A DNA stretch of 17,202 bases from Kouleothrix aurantiaca (GTDB taxonomy: Bacteria; Chloroflexota; Chloroflexia; Chloroflexales; Roseiflexaceae): contig LJCR01000015.1 in NCBI GenBank assembly GCA_001399705.1, positions 1-17,202 of the forward strand. The letters run 5' to 3'. A model generated the notes under the pieces. The model ran no database searches. It was given only the letters and a program-made list of their open reading frames with translations, and was not told the DNA's origin. This document shows positions 1-8,027 of the stretch, piece by piece; position 1 is the first letter of the stretch; each line of letters opens with the position of its first letter. Position numbers and translations under genes: made by a program.

Positions 1-1391
1 TGATAGACCGACTCGTGTGTGAGCCGGTGGCGCGCGGTGTGGGCGTCCACCTGGAGTCGCTCGCCGTAGTGTTCGATTAGCGCGAGCTGCTCGCCACGCG
101 CTCGCTCCAGATAGGTGACGATCTCGAAGTTTGGCTGGACTACCCAGGCCGGCGCCGGCGGAACTGGCGCCGCACCACTCGCCGCCGGCGTCAGTTGGAA
201 GATGGCGCGGCCGAGCGGAGTGAGCCGAAACGTGACCGGCATGCCGTCTTCCAGACCCAGCTCGACCAAGCCGAGGAAGGCGAGCCACGTCGAGAACACG
301 CGCCCGATCCACGCCTGCTCATGGGCGGCCCAGCGTGCTCGTAGATGCGCCAGCCAAGCCTCGGCTGTGGGCGGCGGGTCGTCGTACACACTCCGCCGCA
401 GACGCGGGAGCTGCGGTGTGCCCGCGAGCGCGAAGCGCTCCCCGATCCGCGCGAACAGCACCTGGCTGAAGGCGTCGAGCGCGAAGAAGTCGTCACCGGG
501 CGGCAGCGCCGTGAGCGCGGTGACAACGGCGAGCCGGCCGCGCGTCGTAGCGGGATGGTTCAGGCCCGGCCCTTCATACCAGTCGCTTGCGTCGATCCAG
601 GGCGGCACGAGGCGGTGGATGAGGGCAGCATCGGATTGGCGGAGCAGCCGATCCGCATCGGGATGGACTACCAAGGCTGTTCGTGGGCGTGTCAGCAACC
701 CACCTATCCAGAGCACGTGGATCAGGAGCGCGAGCGCGCCGGAGAAGGGCGGCTGGTCGTCCCAGCCCAGCGCCTGCGTGAGCCGCCGCTGGTCCGCGAC
801 CCGCACCGTGCCCTGCTGGGTTAGCGACAGCCCGCCCTGGCGATCGACGGTCTGGAGCACCGCCAGGATGTCCAGCACGACGCGGGCAGGGTGCCGTAGC
901 ATGGTGACGGCGGGTGCGGGGACTGGCGTGATCGCCAGCGGCACCAGCGGTATGGCATCGATCGTCGTGAGCAGCCGATGGTCCGCGAAGAGACGGCATG
1001 GGTCATAGCGCGTTTCGGAGGAGAAGGGTTCGTAACTGCTGTCGCGAAGGACCAGCCCGCGCTGTATCATGTCCGCGAGGTCCGGGCTGATGGAGAGGCC
1101 CGTCGGTGGCGCGCAGGGGAATCCAGCCACGAGAAGCGCCAGCGCAAGCGCGCCGGCCTCCGCCGTGCCCCCCAGCCGCTTCAGGATGGCGAGGGCCGCC
1201 TGTTCGCGAGCGCTCAAGGAAGCAACCACAGCCTGAATACGTGTCGGGTCGTCCAGTCCCGCGCGAATCGCGCTGATCATGTCCCACGCGGTCGTTGCCG
1301 CAGTTCCTCCCCATGTGGCCGCCATCCCGGCCAGCGCGGCGGGCGAGCGGACAGAGTATAGCACGTCGTCAAAAACCCGTTCGCGCGCCAT
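1..1391 (-). CDS. Helicase-associated (XPB/Ssl2-like, Helicase_C_3) domain protein, 3' end outside window
   Basis: An uninterrupted minus-strand frame of about 463 codons runs from the ATG at 1391 past the left window edge. The start is supported by a GGGGGGAT Shine-Dalgarno about five bases upstream. The N-terminus reads MARERVFDDVLYSVRSPAAL, followed by a helical segment (SLSAREQAALAILKRLGG) and a winged-helix-like middle. Near 150-100 the sequence AWVVQPNFEIVTYLERAR resembles the beginning of the Helicase_C_3 fold found in 'helicase-associated domain' proteins of Chloroflexota and Actinobacteria. Members of this family usually lack helicase motors, and their function is not established; DNA binding is inferred. 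The start overlaps the preceding minus-strand ORF by 23 nt, suggesting coupled translation. The domain name rests on recalled sequence patterns, not a search. The reading frame itself is very secure, from codon bias and length. Confidence 0.65.
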   Translation of the reverse strand, partial: MARERVFDDVLYSVRSPAALAGMAATWGGTAATTAWDMISAIRAGLDDPTRIQAVVASLSAREQAALAILKRLGGTAEAGALALALLVAGFPCAPPTGLSISPDLADMIQRGLVLRDSSYEPFSSETRYDPCRLFADHRLLTTIDAIPLVPLAITPVPAPAVTMLRHPARVVLDILAVLQTVDRQGGLSLTQQGTVRVADQRRLTQALGWDDQPPFSGALALLIHVLWIGGLLTRPRTALVVHPDADRLLRQSDAALIHRLVPPWIDASDWYEGPGLNHPATTRGRLAVVTALTALPPGDDFFALDAFSQVLFARIGERFALAGTPQLPRLRRSVYDDPPPTAEAWLAHLRARWAAHEQAWIGRVFSTWLAFLGLVELGLEDGMPVTFRLTPLGRAIFQLTPAASGAAPVPPAPAWVVQPNFEIVTYLERARGEQLALIEHYGERLQVDAHTARHRLTHESVY

Positions 1392-1659
1392 CAGATCCCC
1401 CCTGGACAATCTTCGGAGTCTGTCCCAGTGTGCGGAGCCGCGCCAGGACAGCATCAAGTGCCGCCGGTTGCACGACGACGACGTGATCCGATAGGCGTAC
1501 CACCTGATCCGCAGTGGCGGGATCGGCGAGCAGCATGGTCAAGATGGTTGGGTCCGTCACTTCGAGCACGGGCACATACTCGTGGAGGATCGCACTCGGT
1601 CGCCGCATCAGTACCCCCAATGACTCATCAGCATATTTCTCTGTCCCTGCCTCCAACAC
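1369..1659 (-). CDS. Small ORF resembling the C-terminal end of a helicase-associated-domain protein (possible gene fragment)
   Basis: A 96-codon frame from a GTG at 1659, with an alternative ATG at 1608 preceded by TGGGGGT. The segment VVVVQPAALDAVLARLRTLG has the pattern that typically closes Helicase_C_3 domains: a hydrophobic strand, then a helix ending in LxxLG. The upstream part, HEYVPVLEVTDPTIL, fits the strand-helix before it. Its stop overlaps the start of the next gene, which belongs to the same kind of family. A TAG lies directly upstream of the GTG in this frame. The ORF may therefore be the leftover 3' end of a tandem paralogue whose 5' part was lost. It could instead be a genuine small protein. 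The structured repeat at 1758-1952 lies about 100 bp upstream. Confidence 0.45.
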   Translation of the reverse strand: MLEAGTEKYADESLGVLMRRPSAILHEYVPVLEVTDPTILTMLLADPATADQVVRLSDHVVVVQPAALDAVLARLRTLGQTPKIVQGGSDGARTGF

Positions 1660-2153
1660 CTACTCTGCTCAATGCAGGCCGGCTTCAGCCGCGCGGTGAC
1701 GAGCGCCAGAAGCCGACCTCCGATGGCGCGAGCGCGTACTGGGCCTACTGTATAAAAGATGCTGTTGGCGAACTTCGTGTCAGCGTTCTTCTGTCAAATC
1801 GCTCGTACTCCCCACACGGGGTTCCTGCTATTTTGCGGAGAAGGGCTGGGATGACCTCGCCAGGTGGCTCAGGACGCACGCAACGCGGTTCTGAGACAAA
1901 GACGACCCGAAAAGCGCAGCGTGGTTCCTGTTTGAGGTTCGCCAACAGCATCATAAAACCGGGAAAATCGTACGCTAAGGATCAGGTGCCGCATCAGAAA
2001 GCCTTCCTTGCTTGCAGTGGAGATGGGTATTCAACTCCGAACAAATGATCAATCAGAGGATGGCTTTGCGGAGCCATCTGCTGGCTGTTAGCGTACACAT
2101 TTCCCTTTTTCCTACGGTGACCCCATCAGGCGCGCTCTTCGCGCGGATGCCGG
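1660..2153. other. Non-coding interval with structured repeat and inverted repeats
   Basis: No convincing gene is seen in this 494 bp stretch. It holds the structured repeat at 1758-1952, described separately. It also holds a 9 bp inverted pair (GTACGCTAA at 1970-1978, TTAGCGTAC at 2088-2096) and a 7 bp hairpin at 2059-2078 (GATGGCT, loop TTGCGG, AGCCATC). Short open frames on either strand have no Shine-Dalgarno and overlap the repeat, so they are treated as spurious. Confidence 0.6.
1758..1959 (+). ncRNA. Structured repeat copy 1, candidate orphan omega-RNA/HEARO
   Basis: The unit is closed by a perfect 16 bp inverted repeat (GATGCTGTTGGCGAAC at 1758-1773, its complement at 1937-1952). Inside are a CCCC-ACAC-GGGG hairpin (1810-1821) and an 8 bp stem CTCAGGAC/GTTCTGAG (1868-1875 with 1888-1895). 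These are followed by CTGAGACA and, eight bases on, CCGAAA. The same order of elements recurs at 8028-8234 with clear sequence similarity. The CTGAGACA...CCGAAA pairing at similar spacing is, from memory, also present in IscB omega-RNA. HEARO elements without an ORF are known in Chloroflexota. No IscB-like ORF lies downstream. The strand is inferred from that motif. A small inverted-repeat mobile element (MITE) is the alternative reading. Confidence 0.6.
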
Positions 2154-4637
2154 TCATGTTAGCTCAGTAACTGAGCTGGGGTCCAGACACTTGCGCAGCT
2201 CCTCCCGAAGCTGCTCCACCGAAAATGGCTTATACAGGATGCTGTTCACCAGCCCCGGCTCGATGGCGGCCACAACCTCTGCCTCGTTGTAGCCGGTCAT
2301 CATGATAATGCAAAGTTCGGGAGCGACGCTCCGCAGCTCCCGGGCAGCAGTAACACCGTCCATCTTCGGCATCATGCGGTCAAGCAGCACGCATGTAATC
2401 TCATCCTGGTGCGCCTGGAACACATCGAGTGCCGCGCGACCATTCGAGGCGCTCATGGTCGTAAAGCCGAGCCGCCGGAGAGTGCGCGCCGCCGCGTCGC
2501 GCACCGCCGTGTCATCGTCGACGACCAGCACCGTGCCGCTGCCGGTCCATCGCGTCGGGGCCGCTGCGCGCGGTGTGCTCAGCACAGGAGCCGGCTCCGC
2601 GTGTTCCGGTCGCGACGCAATGGGCTTCGTGGTTATCGGGAGATAGACGGTAAAGGTCGTGCCCTGCGCCGGTGCCGTGGTGAGCCCCACGCCGCCACCG
2701 TGACCACGCAGGATACCCTGAACGGCGGCCAGACCCAGCCCGCGCCCAGTGGCCTTGGTGGTAAAGAACGGCTCGAAGATCCGCGCGCGCGTTGCCACAT
2801 CCATTCCCGGGCCGGTGTCCGAGACGGTCAAGGTCGCGTAGTCGCCCGTGGCGGGCGGAGCGATCACCAGGTCCGGCTCAGCCAGGTCGGCCGCATCAAA
2901 AACGTGCTGCCCGGTCGTGACGACGATCGCGCCTTCGGGCCCCTCGATCGCATCGGCGGCGTTCATCACCAAATTGATCAACATCTGCTGGATCTGGGTC
3001 GCGTCGCCCTCGACGGGCAGAACCTCGCCGGCGAGCCGCACCGTCAGCGAGATCGCCCTGGTGGCGGAGACCTTCAGGATCTCGATCCCATCGCGCACCA
3101 CCGCGTTCATATCCAGAACCTCGACCGACCAGGGTCCGGTGCCGGCGTAGGCCAGGAGTTGGCGGGTCAGATCGGCGCCGCGGCGGGTAATCATACGCAC
3201 GCGCGTCAGGCTCTCGCGAACCGGGTCGCTCGGCGCCCCCTCATCCAGCGCGCTCTCGACATTTCCCAGAATACTCTGGAGCAAGTTGTTAAAATCATGG
3301 GCGATGCCGCCGGCGAGCATCCCCAGGCTTTCTAGCTTTTGCGTCTCCAGCAGCCGCCGGTCCAGCTCGCGCCGCTCGGCCTCGACGCGCACGCGGTCGG
3401 TGATGTCAACGCCGATGCCGAGCACGCCCCTGACCTGCCCGGACGCGTCGCGGATGGGAACGAGGTACGAGTCGAAGTACGGAGGATCATCGCTCACCCA
3501 GGCGACCTCCGCACCGTCGAACGCCTGCCGCAGCCGCTCGACCGCGCCGGGGTACGGCGCCCACAGCTCAAAGATATTCTGGCCGACGGTCTGCCCCGGC
3601 GCCTCGCCGAGCAATTCCAGGCCGCGGCCCTGCGAGAGCGTGATGATCCCGTCTCGATCGGCAGCGAACAAGACGATCGGAGCGTGCTTGATCAGTTCGC
3701 TCAGTCGCAGCTCGGCATCGCGCAACTTTCGCTCGGCCACTACGCGATCAGTGATGTCGATTCCCACGCCGATGGCTCCGGCCACCTGCCCCGTGCCGTC
3801 AGCAATCGGCGTGATGCGCGAGTCGAAGTACGGCGGCTCGGGAGAGACCCACTCCGCACTCTGCCCGCCCAGCGCGCGCCGCACCGCATCCAGCTCGACC
3901 GCGTCGTGCTGGCGGACCTCAAAAATGGAACGGCCCACCGTCTCGCCGGGCCGCTCGCCAATCAGCGCCAGCCCCTTGCCGTCAGTGAAGGTGATGCGAC
4001 CCTCGTGATTGAGGGCAAACAGGATGATCGGCGCATGGTCGACCACCTGGCGAACGAGCACGTCCCGCTCGCGCAACTGCTGCTCGGCGCGCACGCGATC
4101 AGTGATGTCAATTCCCATCGCGACTACGCCCTTCATCGCCTCATTCTCGCGCAGTGGGATGAGCCAGACCTCCGCGAAGCCGCTCAGGTAGGCGGCGGTC
4201 CAGTGCATCGTTTCCCCAGAGAGCGCGCGTCGGAGATAGTCCAGTTCCGCCGTACAGGAGGCAAACATCTCAAATGCGGATCGCCCGACCAGCGTGCTCA
4301 GATCCAGGCCCAGCGCGTTCGCGGTAGCGCCCTCGCACAGAGAAAAGACGCCATCCTGATCAATCATGCAAAACACGATCGGGGCGTGATTGACCACCTG
4401 GCGCATCAGGACCGAGCGGGCGGGCAGATCGGCCTCCACGCGCTCCCGCTCGCGAATCTGCGCTTCATATCCCGCTATCAGCGCCTGGTACTCACCTGCC
4501 AGGCCCTCAAGCCCGGTGTCGATCGCCGCCAGGCGCTCAGCGGCCGCCTGCGGCTCAGCAGGCGTCGTCTCAGCACGGGCCTCAGCCAGGAGAGCCCGCA
4601 AACGCTCGATCGTCGTCTCGATCTGCGATCCGTTCAC
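2154..4637 (-). CDS. Hybrid sensor histidine kinase: three PAS domains, HisKA, HATPase, C-terminal receiver
   Basis: This 827-residue protein has no predicted membrane segment, so it is probably a cytoplasmic sensor. Residues 1-70 form a charged, coiled-coil-like helix. Three PAS/PAC units follow at about 78-185, 192-300 and 308-416, each ending in GIDITDR or GVDITDR. The HisKA box [17 protein letters not shown] carries the phospho-accepting His447. The ATPase domain shows an N-box ([12 protein letters not shown], 553-564), a G1 box (VSDTGPGM, 605-612) and a G2 box (GRGLGLA, 631-637). After a proline/alanine-rich linker, the receiver (about 701-815) has the acidic pocket DDD at 707-709, phospho-acceptor Asp753 and Lys803. 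The start is a GTG preceded by AAGGA at seven bases. PAS2 and PAS3 are much alike ([11 protein letters not shown] versus [11 protein letters not shown]), suggesting internal duplication. No partner regulator is adjacent; the signal is unknown. Confidence 0.93.
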   Translation of the reverse strand: MNGSQIETTIERLRALLAEARAETTPAEPQAAAERLAAIDTGLEGLAGEYQALIAGYEAQIRERERVEADLPARSVLMRQVVNHAPIVFCMIDQDGVFSLCEGATANALGLDLSTLVGRSAFEMFASCTAELDYLRRALSGETMHWTAAYLSGFAEVWLIPLRENEAMKGVVAMGIDITDRVRAEQQLRERDVLVRQVVDHAPIILFALNHEGRITFTDGKGLALIGERPGETVGRSIFEVRQHDAVELDAVRRALGGQSAEWVSPEPPYFDSRITPIADGTGQVAGAIGVGIDITDRVVAERKLRDAELRLSELIKHAPIVLFAADRDGIITLSQGRGLELLGEAPGQTVGQNIFELWAPYPGAVERLRQAFDGAEVAWVSDDPPYFDSYLVPIRDASGQVRGVLGIGVDITDRVRVEAERRELDRRLLETQKLESLGMLAGGIAHDFNNLLQSILGNVESALDEGAPSDPVRESLTRVRMITRRGADLTRQLLAYAGTGPWSVEVLDMNAVVRDGIEILKVSATRAISLTVRLAGEVLPVEGDATQIQQMLINLVMNAADAIEGPEGAIVVTTGQHVFDAADLAEPDLVIAPPATGDYATLTVSDTGPGMDVATRARIFEPFFTTKATGRGLGLAAVQGILRGHGGGVGLTTAPAQGTTFTVYLPITTKPIASRPEHAEPAPVLSTPRAAAPTRWTGSGTVLVVDDDTAVRDAAARTLRRLGFTTMSASNGRAALDVFQAHQDEITCVLLDRMMPKMDGVTAARELRSVAPELCIIMMTGYNEAEVVAAIEPGLVNSILYKPFSVEQLREELRKCLDPSSVTELT

Positions 4638-4767
4638 ATGTCTGTCCTTATGATGTTCTGAGGCATCTCAGTCGTGCATGACTATGATAGCACGAGACCT
4701 CGACGTCGATGCGGCGGCACGTGCCGCCGCGAAGCAACTACTACCAGCCTCCACACTTCTTCGCTAC

Positions 4768-4796
4768 TTGACATAAGTATCACAAGATGATATGAT
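4768..4796 (+). promoter_or_regulatory. Sigma70-type promoter TTGACA-N17-TATGAT
   Basis: The -35 box TTGACA is at 4768-4773 and the -10 box TATGAT at 4791-4796, separated by exactly 17 bp. The expected transcription start is near 4803, leaving a leader of about 30 bases before the ATG at 4836. The local A/T richness stands out from the GC-rich surroundings. It drives the unknown operon at 4836-6417. It matches the design of the promoter at 8872-8900. Confidence 0.8.
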
Positions 4797-4835
4797 ATAA
4801 GCGGTTATGATACGTTTGTCAAGCAGGTGACGCCC

Positions 4836-5312
4836 ATGGACAGCGTACCCTCAACACTACCGTCACTGTATCACCCTATCGTCAAAACCTGTGCCGTAAC
4901 ATGCGTCGCCGAGCAGCCCGCGCTGGCGCTTCTGGGCGCGGACTACCCGGCCTGGCGCGCCGGCCAGACACCTTCAACCCTCGCCCCGCTGATCGAGGCG
5001 CTCGATACCGCTGCGGACACGCTGCTGGCGTTCCAGCGCGGCGAAGTCGACGCGGATTTTCAAGCGCTCCATGCAGGCCAGCCGCTGCCCGAGCGCCGCG
5101 CGCCTAGTAGCGCTGAGTCCCACCTGATCATCGGCGCCGCCGACTATCTCTACGCTCGCCAGCACCGGCCAGAGCGTGAGCACGACGAGCCGGCGCAGCG
5201 CTTCGCGCGCTATCTGGCAGAAGCGGCGGGCTATCGCGCCTGTCCGCGCTGCCTCGCCGCCTATACGGGCGCGCCGCTCGCGCACGTGTGCGCCGCAGAG
5301 GAGCTAGCATGA
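4836..5312 (+). CDS. Hypothetical protein with C-terminal CxxC...HxC motif
   Basis: The predicted protein has 158 residues and I do not recognise its family. The ATG at 4836 is chosen because AGGTG lies five bases upstream; the frame also offers a GTG at 4827. The N-terminus is MDSVPSTLPSLYHPIVKTC. The middle is helical and rich in Ala, Leu and Glu. The C-terminus contains CPRCLAAYTGAPLAHVC, where two CxxC cysteines plus a His and Cys could bind a metal. Codon use is strongly GC-rich at third positions, as expected for a real gene. It is the first gene after the promoter at 4768. Its TGA overlaps an ATG (ATGA at 5309-5312), which suggests coupling to the next, now damaged, gene. Confidence 0.7.
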   Translation: MDSVPSTLPSLYHPIVKTCAVTCVAEQPALALLGADYPAWRAGQTPSTLAPLIEALDTAADTLLAFQRGEVDADFQALHAGQPLPERRAPSSAESHLIIGAADYLYARQHRPEREHDEPAQRFARYLAEAAGYRACPRCLAAYTGAPLAHVCAAEELA

Positions 5313-5608
5313 CCCGTCGCTCACGACGCTGCCCAGCGGGCCGCTGGACGCTTTTGGCGAGCCGCTGCGCCTGCACTACCTGGTCGTGTTCAATCAGGGC
5401 GGTGCTCTCAATATGGGAATGATCATCCGCATCACCCCCAAACGAAAGCCGAGCTGCACCCCGGCACTGCTGTCGTATCACGGCAGGATACTCACGATCG
5501 GGCTCGACGGCGGCATGACCGCCACCGTCCAGAACACGCAAGGAGTGGCTCCGGGCCGTCACGCTGGCCGCCCAGTTCAACGCTGCGCCAGCCACACCAA
5601 CGCCGTAG
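5309..5608 (+). pseudogene. Frameshifted small gene in the middle of the operon
   Basis: The ATG at 5309 overlaps the previous stop as ATGA, but its own frame ends quickly and looks non-coding. The protein-like reading sits in a different frame from about 5311: LTTLPSGPLDAFGEPLRLHY, then VVFNQGGALNMGMIIRITPK, up to MTATVQN near 5535. Coding character then moves to the next frame, RKEWLRAVTLAAQFNAAPAT, ending at TAG 5606-5608. Both segments have high G/C at third positions only in these frames. One missing base near 5313 and one near 5538 would join everything into a protein of about 100 residues. I do not recognise the family. Sequencing error is the alternative to genuine decay. Confidence 0.5.
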
Positions 5609-5658
5609 CGCTGCCGCGTCTCCAGATCCTGAAAGACGTTCAAAGGAGCCTTAATTCT

Positions 5659-6417
5659 ATGGCACGCTCGGTGACCCCATCGCTCACCAGTCGTTTCACC
5701 CAGCTTATCGGCGCACCCGATGATGCCGCGCATCAAGCACTACTCGACGACCTGGCCAGGCAGCCCACATTGGCGTCGGCGCTGCTCCAGGTCGCGCTGG
5801 GCGCTCCAGCCGAGGCGCGCTCGCGCGGCCTGGCGCTGCTGCACCCACGCCTCGCCAGCGCCGAGGAGCGCAACCATGCGGAGTTCGCGATCAACCAGCT
5901 TCCCGCAGAACATCGCACGGTCGCGTATGGATTGATGGCCGCCGCCGCGGGGGACGCCACGACGCACCGGCGCTGGTTCGAGGCCGAGCTGGCCGCGATC
6001 AGCGAGCTAACGAGCGACGTCAAGCGTATTGCGGCGCTCGAACGCGCCGCCGGTCACACTCCCGGCGCGCTCTGGGATGAGCTGCTTGCGGCGGCGGGGG
6101 CCATCCCCAACGAGGCGCGGCGGGGGAAAGCGTTCCGCCAGTTGCTGCCGCGCGTCCCGAAGCGCCTGCTGGGCCGCGTGATGCATGCCATGCTTGCCGC
6201 GCGGCGGCCGGAGGTCTACATTGACGCGCTGTCGGCGCTGGTGCCGGTGGTCTCAGACCGCTCACTGCCTATCTTGCGCGAGCGCATTGAACACATTCCT
6301 GAGGACAGGCGCGCGGAAGCCGTCGCCGCGCTGGCGCGCCGCGAGGCTGAGGGCCGGAGCTGGCAGGGCCCGGCTCGCATGGTGTTCGAGGGAGGCCAAC
6401 AAGTCGTCGGGTATTGA
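5659..6417 (+). CDS. Hypothetical all-helical (HEAT-like) protein
   Basis: The predicted protein has 252 residues. The ATG at 5659 is preceded by AAGGAG with a ten-base spacer, and the codons upstream of it belong to the damaged gene, so the longer frame from 5386 is rejected. The sequence is almost entirely helical. It carries repeating patterns of about 30-40 residues, such as LLDDLARQPTLASALLQVAL and the later VYIDALSALVPVVSDRSLPI and LRERIEHIPEDRRAEAVAAL. These resemble HEAT-type alpha solenoids used for protein-protein contacts. No catalytic motif is seen. It is the last gene of the 4768 operon. The IS110 element begins only a few bases after its stop codon, apparently without disrupting it. 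Confidence 0.7.
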   Translation: MARSVTPSLTSRFTQLIGAPDDAAHQALLDDLARQPTLASALLQVALGAPAEARSRGLALLHPRLASAEERNHAEFAINQLPAEHRTVAYGLMAAAAGDATTHRRWFEAELAAISELTSDVKRIAALERAAGHTPGALWDELLAAAGAIPNEARRGKAFRQLLPRVPKRLLGRVMHAMLAARRPEVYIDALSALVPVVSDRSLPILRERIEHIPEDRRAEAVAALARREAEGRSWQGPARMVFEGGQQVVGY

Positions 6418-6533
6418 GGCCCAGTATGGAGACTGGCCAGGAGCATCGTTCACTGAATATGCAAACTGCCAGTTAACATTCAGAATAGACGGGTTTGGGC
6501 TTCCTGAGATACCCTCCTGAAAATGGCGGTTCG

Positions 6534-7784
6534 TCAGGCTGCCAGTTTGGAACCGAGAGCAGCAGGTTGGAGGCTTACCGTGTAGCCCAGGCGCTCCAGC
6601 CGTCGCACCAACCGCTGCTCTACCCGCTGCCGATCCAGTTCATCAAAGTAGCTCACTCCCAACTCTCGATAGGGCTCGCGTCGCGTCAGAATGTGGTAGA
6701 TGATCACCAAAATGGTATGCCCAAGCGCAATCAATGCCCGCTTCTTGCCCCGTCTAGCCGCGATCCGCCGGTACTGGGCCGCCAAGTAGGTGTCTTTGGT
6801 CTTGGAGGCGACATGGGCGATTTCGATCAACACTTGGCGCAGCCAGCTGTTGCCGTGTCGGGTTTTCCCACTCAGGCGCTTGCCGCCACTCTCCTTGTTG
6901 CCCGGACACATGCCGGCCCACGAGGCCAAGTGCTTGGCGCTTGGAAACCGGCTCAGATCCGTGCCGAGCTCAGCAAGCAGAATTTCTGCCGCTCGTTGAC
7001 TGATGCCGGGGACCGTATCGAGCAGTTCAATTGCAGATCGATCGTCTTGCAGCCGCTTCTCGATTTCGCTGCTCACTCGCTCCATCGCCTCATCCAGATA
7101 GTCGAGATGACTCAGCTGCTCGCTGATCAAGAAGGCATGATGCGCTGTGAAGTGCCCGATCACCGCCTGGGCTAGCAGCTCGCGTTTTGAGCGCAGCCGA
7201 CCCCGAGCCAGTTCTGCAAGGGTGCTGGGATCAGTTTCACCAGCGACCAGAGCTTGGAGAATCGCCCGTGCCGATGCACCACGGATATCGGTCACGACCG
7301 ACGCCAACTTGACGTTGGCATCTTCCAGCACCGCCTGTAACCGGTTGGTGATACGCGCCCGTTCCTCAACCAGATGGGTACGATAACGCGTCAGGTCGCG
7401 GAGATGGCGCTGCTCAGGTGAGGGAATGAAGCTGCCACGGATGAGCCCATGGCGCAAGAGCTCGGCAATCCACTCAGCATCTTTCACGTCGGTCTTGCGT
7501 CCGGGAACCGTCTTCATATGGTAGGCATTGCCGACCAGCAGCTCGAACAGGCCCTCCAGGAGGTTATACACCGGGCGCCAATAGGCACTGGTGCTTTCCA
7601 TAGCAATGTGGGTACAGCCGAGCGAGTGCAACCAGTCCACCATGCTGAGCAGGTCGTTGGTCATGGTGGAGAAGGTTCGTGTCTCCTTCTGGACAGAGCC
7701 GTCAGCGCTCGTGGTCAGCACACAGGCAACCACAAACTTCTTGTGAATATCCAGCCCACAGCAGCAAGGATAGAGCACCTGCAT
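6534..7784 (-). CDS. IS110-family transposase (DEDD)
   Basis: The protein has 416 residues and looks complete. The ATG at 7784 is preceded by AGGAGGT at six bases, so the longer frame from 7916 is rejected. The N-terminal RuvC-like DEDD domain shows GLDIHKK (Asp12), [11 protein letters not shown] (Glu63) and [11 protein letters not shown] (Asp99, Asp102). A coiled-coil region (about 135-250) leads to the C-terminal Transposase_20 domain. That domain contains [20 protein letters not shown] (helix-hairpin-helix-like) and [18 protein letters not shown]. In this family the enzyme is a recombinase guided by a bridge RNA made from the element's own non-coding end. The intact frame suggests recent activity. 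Confidence 0.93.
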   Translation of the reverse strand: MQVLYPCCCGLDIHKKFVVACVLTTSADGSVQKETRTFSTMTNDLLSMVDWLHSLGCTHIAMESTSAYWRPVYNLLEGLFELLVGNAYHMKTVPGRKTDVKDAEWIAELLRHGLIRGSFIPSPEQRHLRDLTRYRTHLVEERARITNRLQAVLEDANVKLASVVTDIRGASARAILQALVAGETDPSTLAELARGRLRSKRELLAQAVIGHFTAHHAFLISEQLSHLDYLDEAMERVSSEIEKRLQDDRSAIELLDTVPGISQRAAEILLAELGTDLSRFPSAKHLASWAGMCPGNKESGGKRLSGKTRHGNSWLRQVLIEIAHVASKTKDTYLAAQYRRIAARRGKKRALIALGHTILVIIYHILTRREPYRELGVSYFDELDRQRVEQRLVRRLERLGYTVSLQPAALGSKLAA

Positions 7785-7983
7785 GAGATACCTCCTGCAC
7801 ACTCGAGACGATCCGTGCGAGCGCCAGCGGGGTGTCTGCTTACAGAGAGATACTCTCCTGCGTGCTACCCACGTGGGGTGCAACAACTGGTGATGCCTCA
7901 CGACACCCAGGTCCAACTGCTGACCGGCTCAGGGCACGAGAATCAACCGACCTCTGCTGCTGGCAACGTCGCGGCTCCAGTAT
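7785..7983 (-). ncRNA. Candidate IS110 bridge-RNA region
   Basis: The 199 bp between the transposase start and the proposed element end has no gene. It is placed where IS110-subgroup elements encode their bridge RNA, transcribed in the same direction as the transposase. Small self-complementary stretches are visible (for example GAGA-GATA-CTCTC near 7845-7855). I could not establish the target-binding and donor-binding loops by eye, so the assignment rests on position and family knowledge. Confidence 0.4.
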
Positions 7984-8027
7984 AGCCATTTTCATTCCTG
8001 GTGGCAGGCCGCAGGCCAGGGGTAACT

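Larger units (their letters stand above)
6421..7983 (-). mobile_element. IS110-family insertion sequence (proposed ends)
   Basis: The element contains one intact DEDD transposase gene on the minus strand, with a long leader region upstream and a short region downstream. A 7 bp direct repeat, CCAGTAT, occurs at 6421-6427 and at 7977-7983. Taking these as the core at both junctions gives about 1.56 kb, in the normal size range of IS110 elements, which lack long terminal inverted repeats. The roughly 200 bp non-coding part lies on the 5' side of the transposase, as in the IS110 rather than the IS1111 subgroup. The ends are proposed from the repeat alone. Confidence 0.65.

Noticed and set aside
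1745..1954. Minus-strand ORF similar to another at 7943-8245 (shared VSEPxCVRPE and GEV(I/V)PA(L/H)L)
   Set aside because: Both lie over the structured repeats. The protein-level likeness follows from conserved RNA-like sequence, and neither has a convincing start site.
3339..4661. 440-codon plus-strand open frame opposite the histidine kinase
   Set aside because: It is antisense to a protein with complete kinase motifs, has Arg/His/Gln-rich composition typical of shadow frames in GC-rich DNA, and has no Shine-Dalgarno.
5128..5736. 202-codon minus-strand open frame across the frameshifted gene
   Set aside because: Its composition is Arg/Ala/His-rich and it overlaps three plus-strand genes with Shine-Dalgarno starts and proper codon bias.
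7449..7985. 178-codon plus-strand open frame opposite the IS110 transposase start
   Set aside because: It is antisense to an intact transposase and its leader, with no Shine-Dalgarno or domain.
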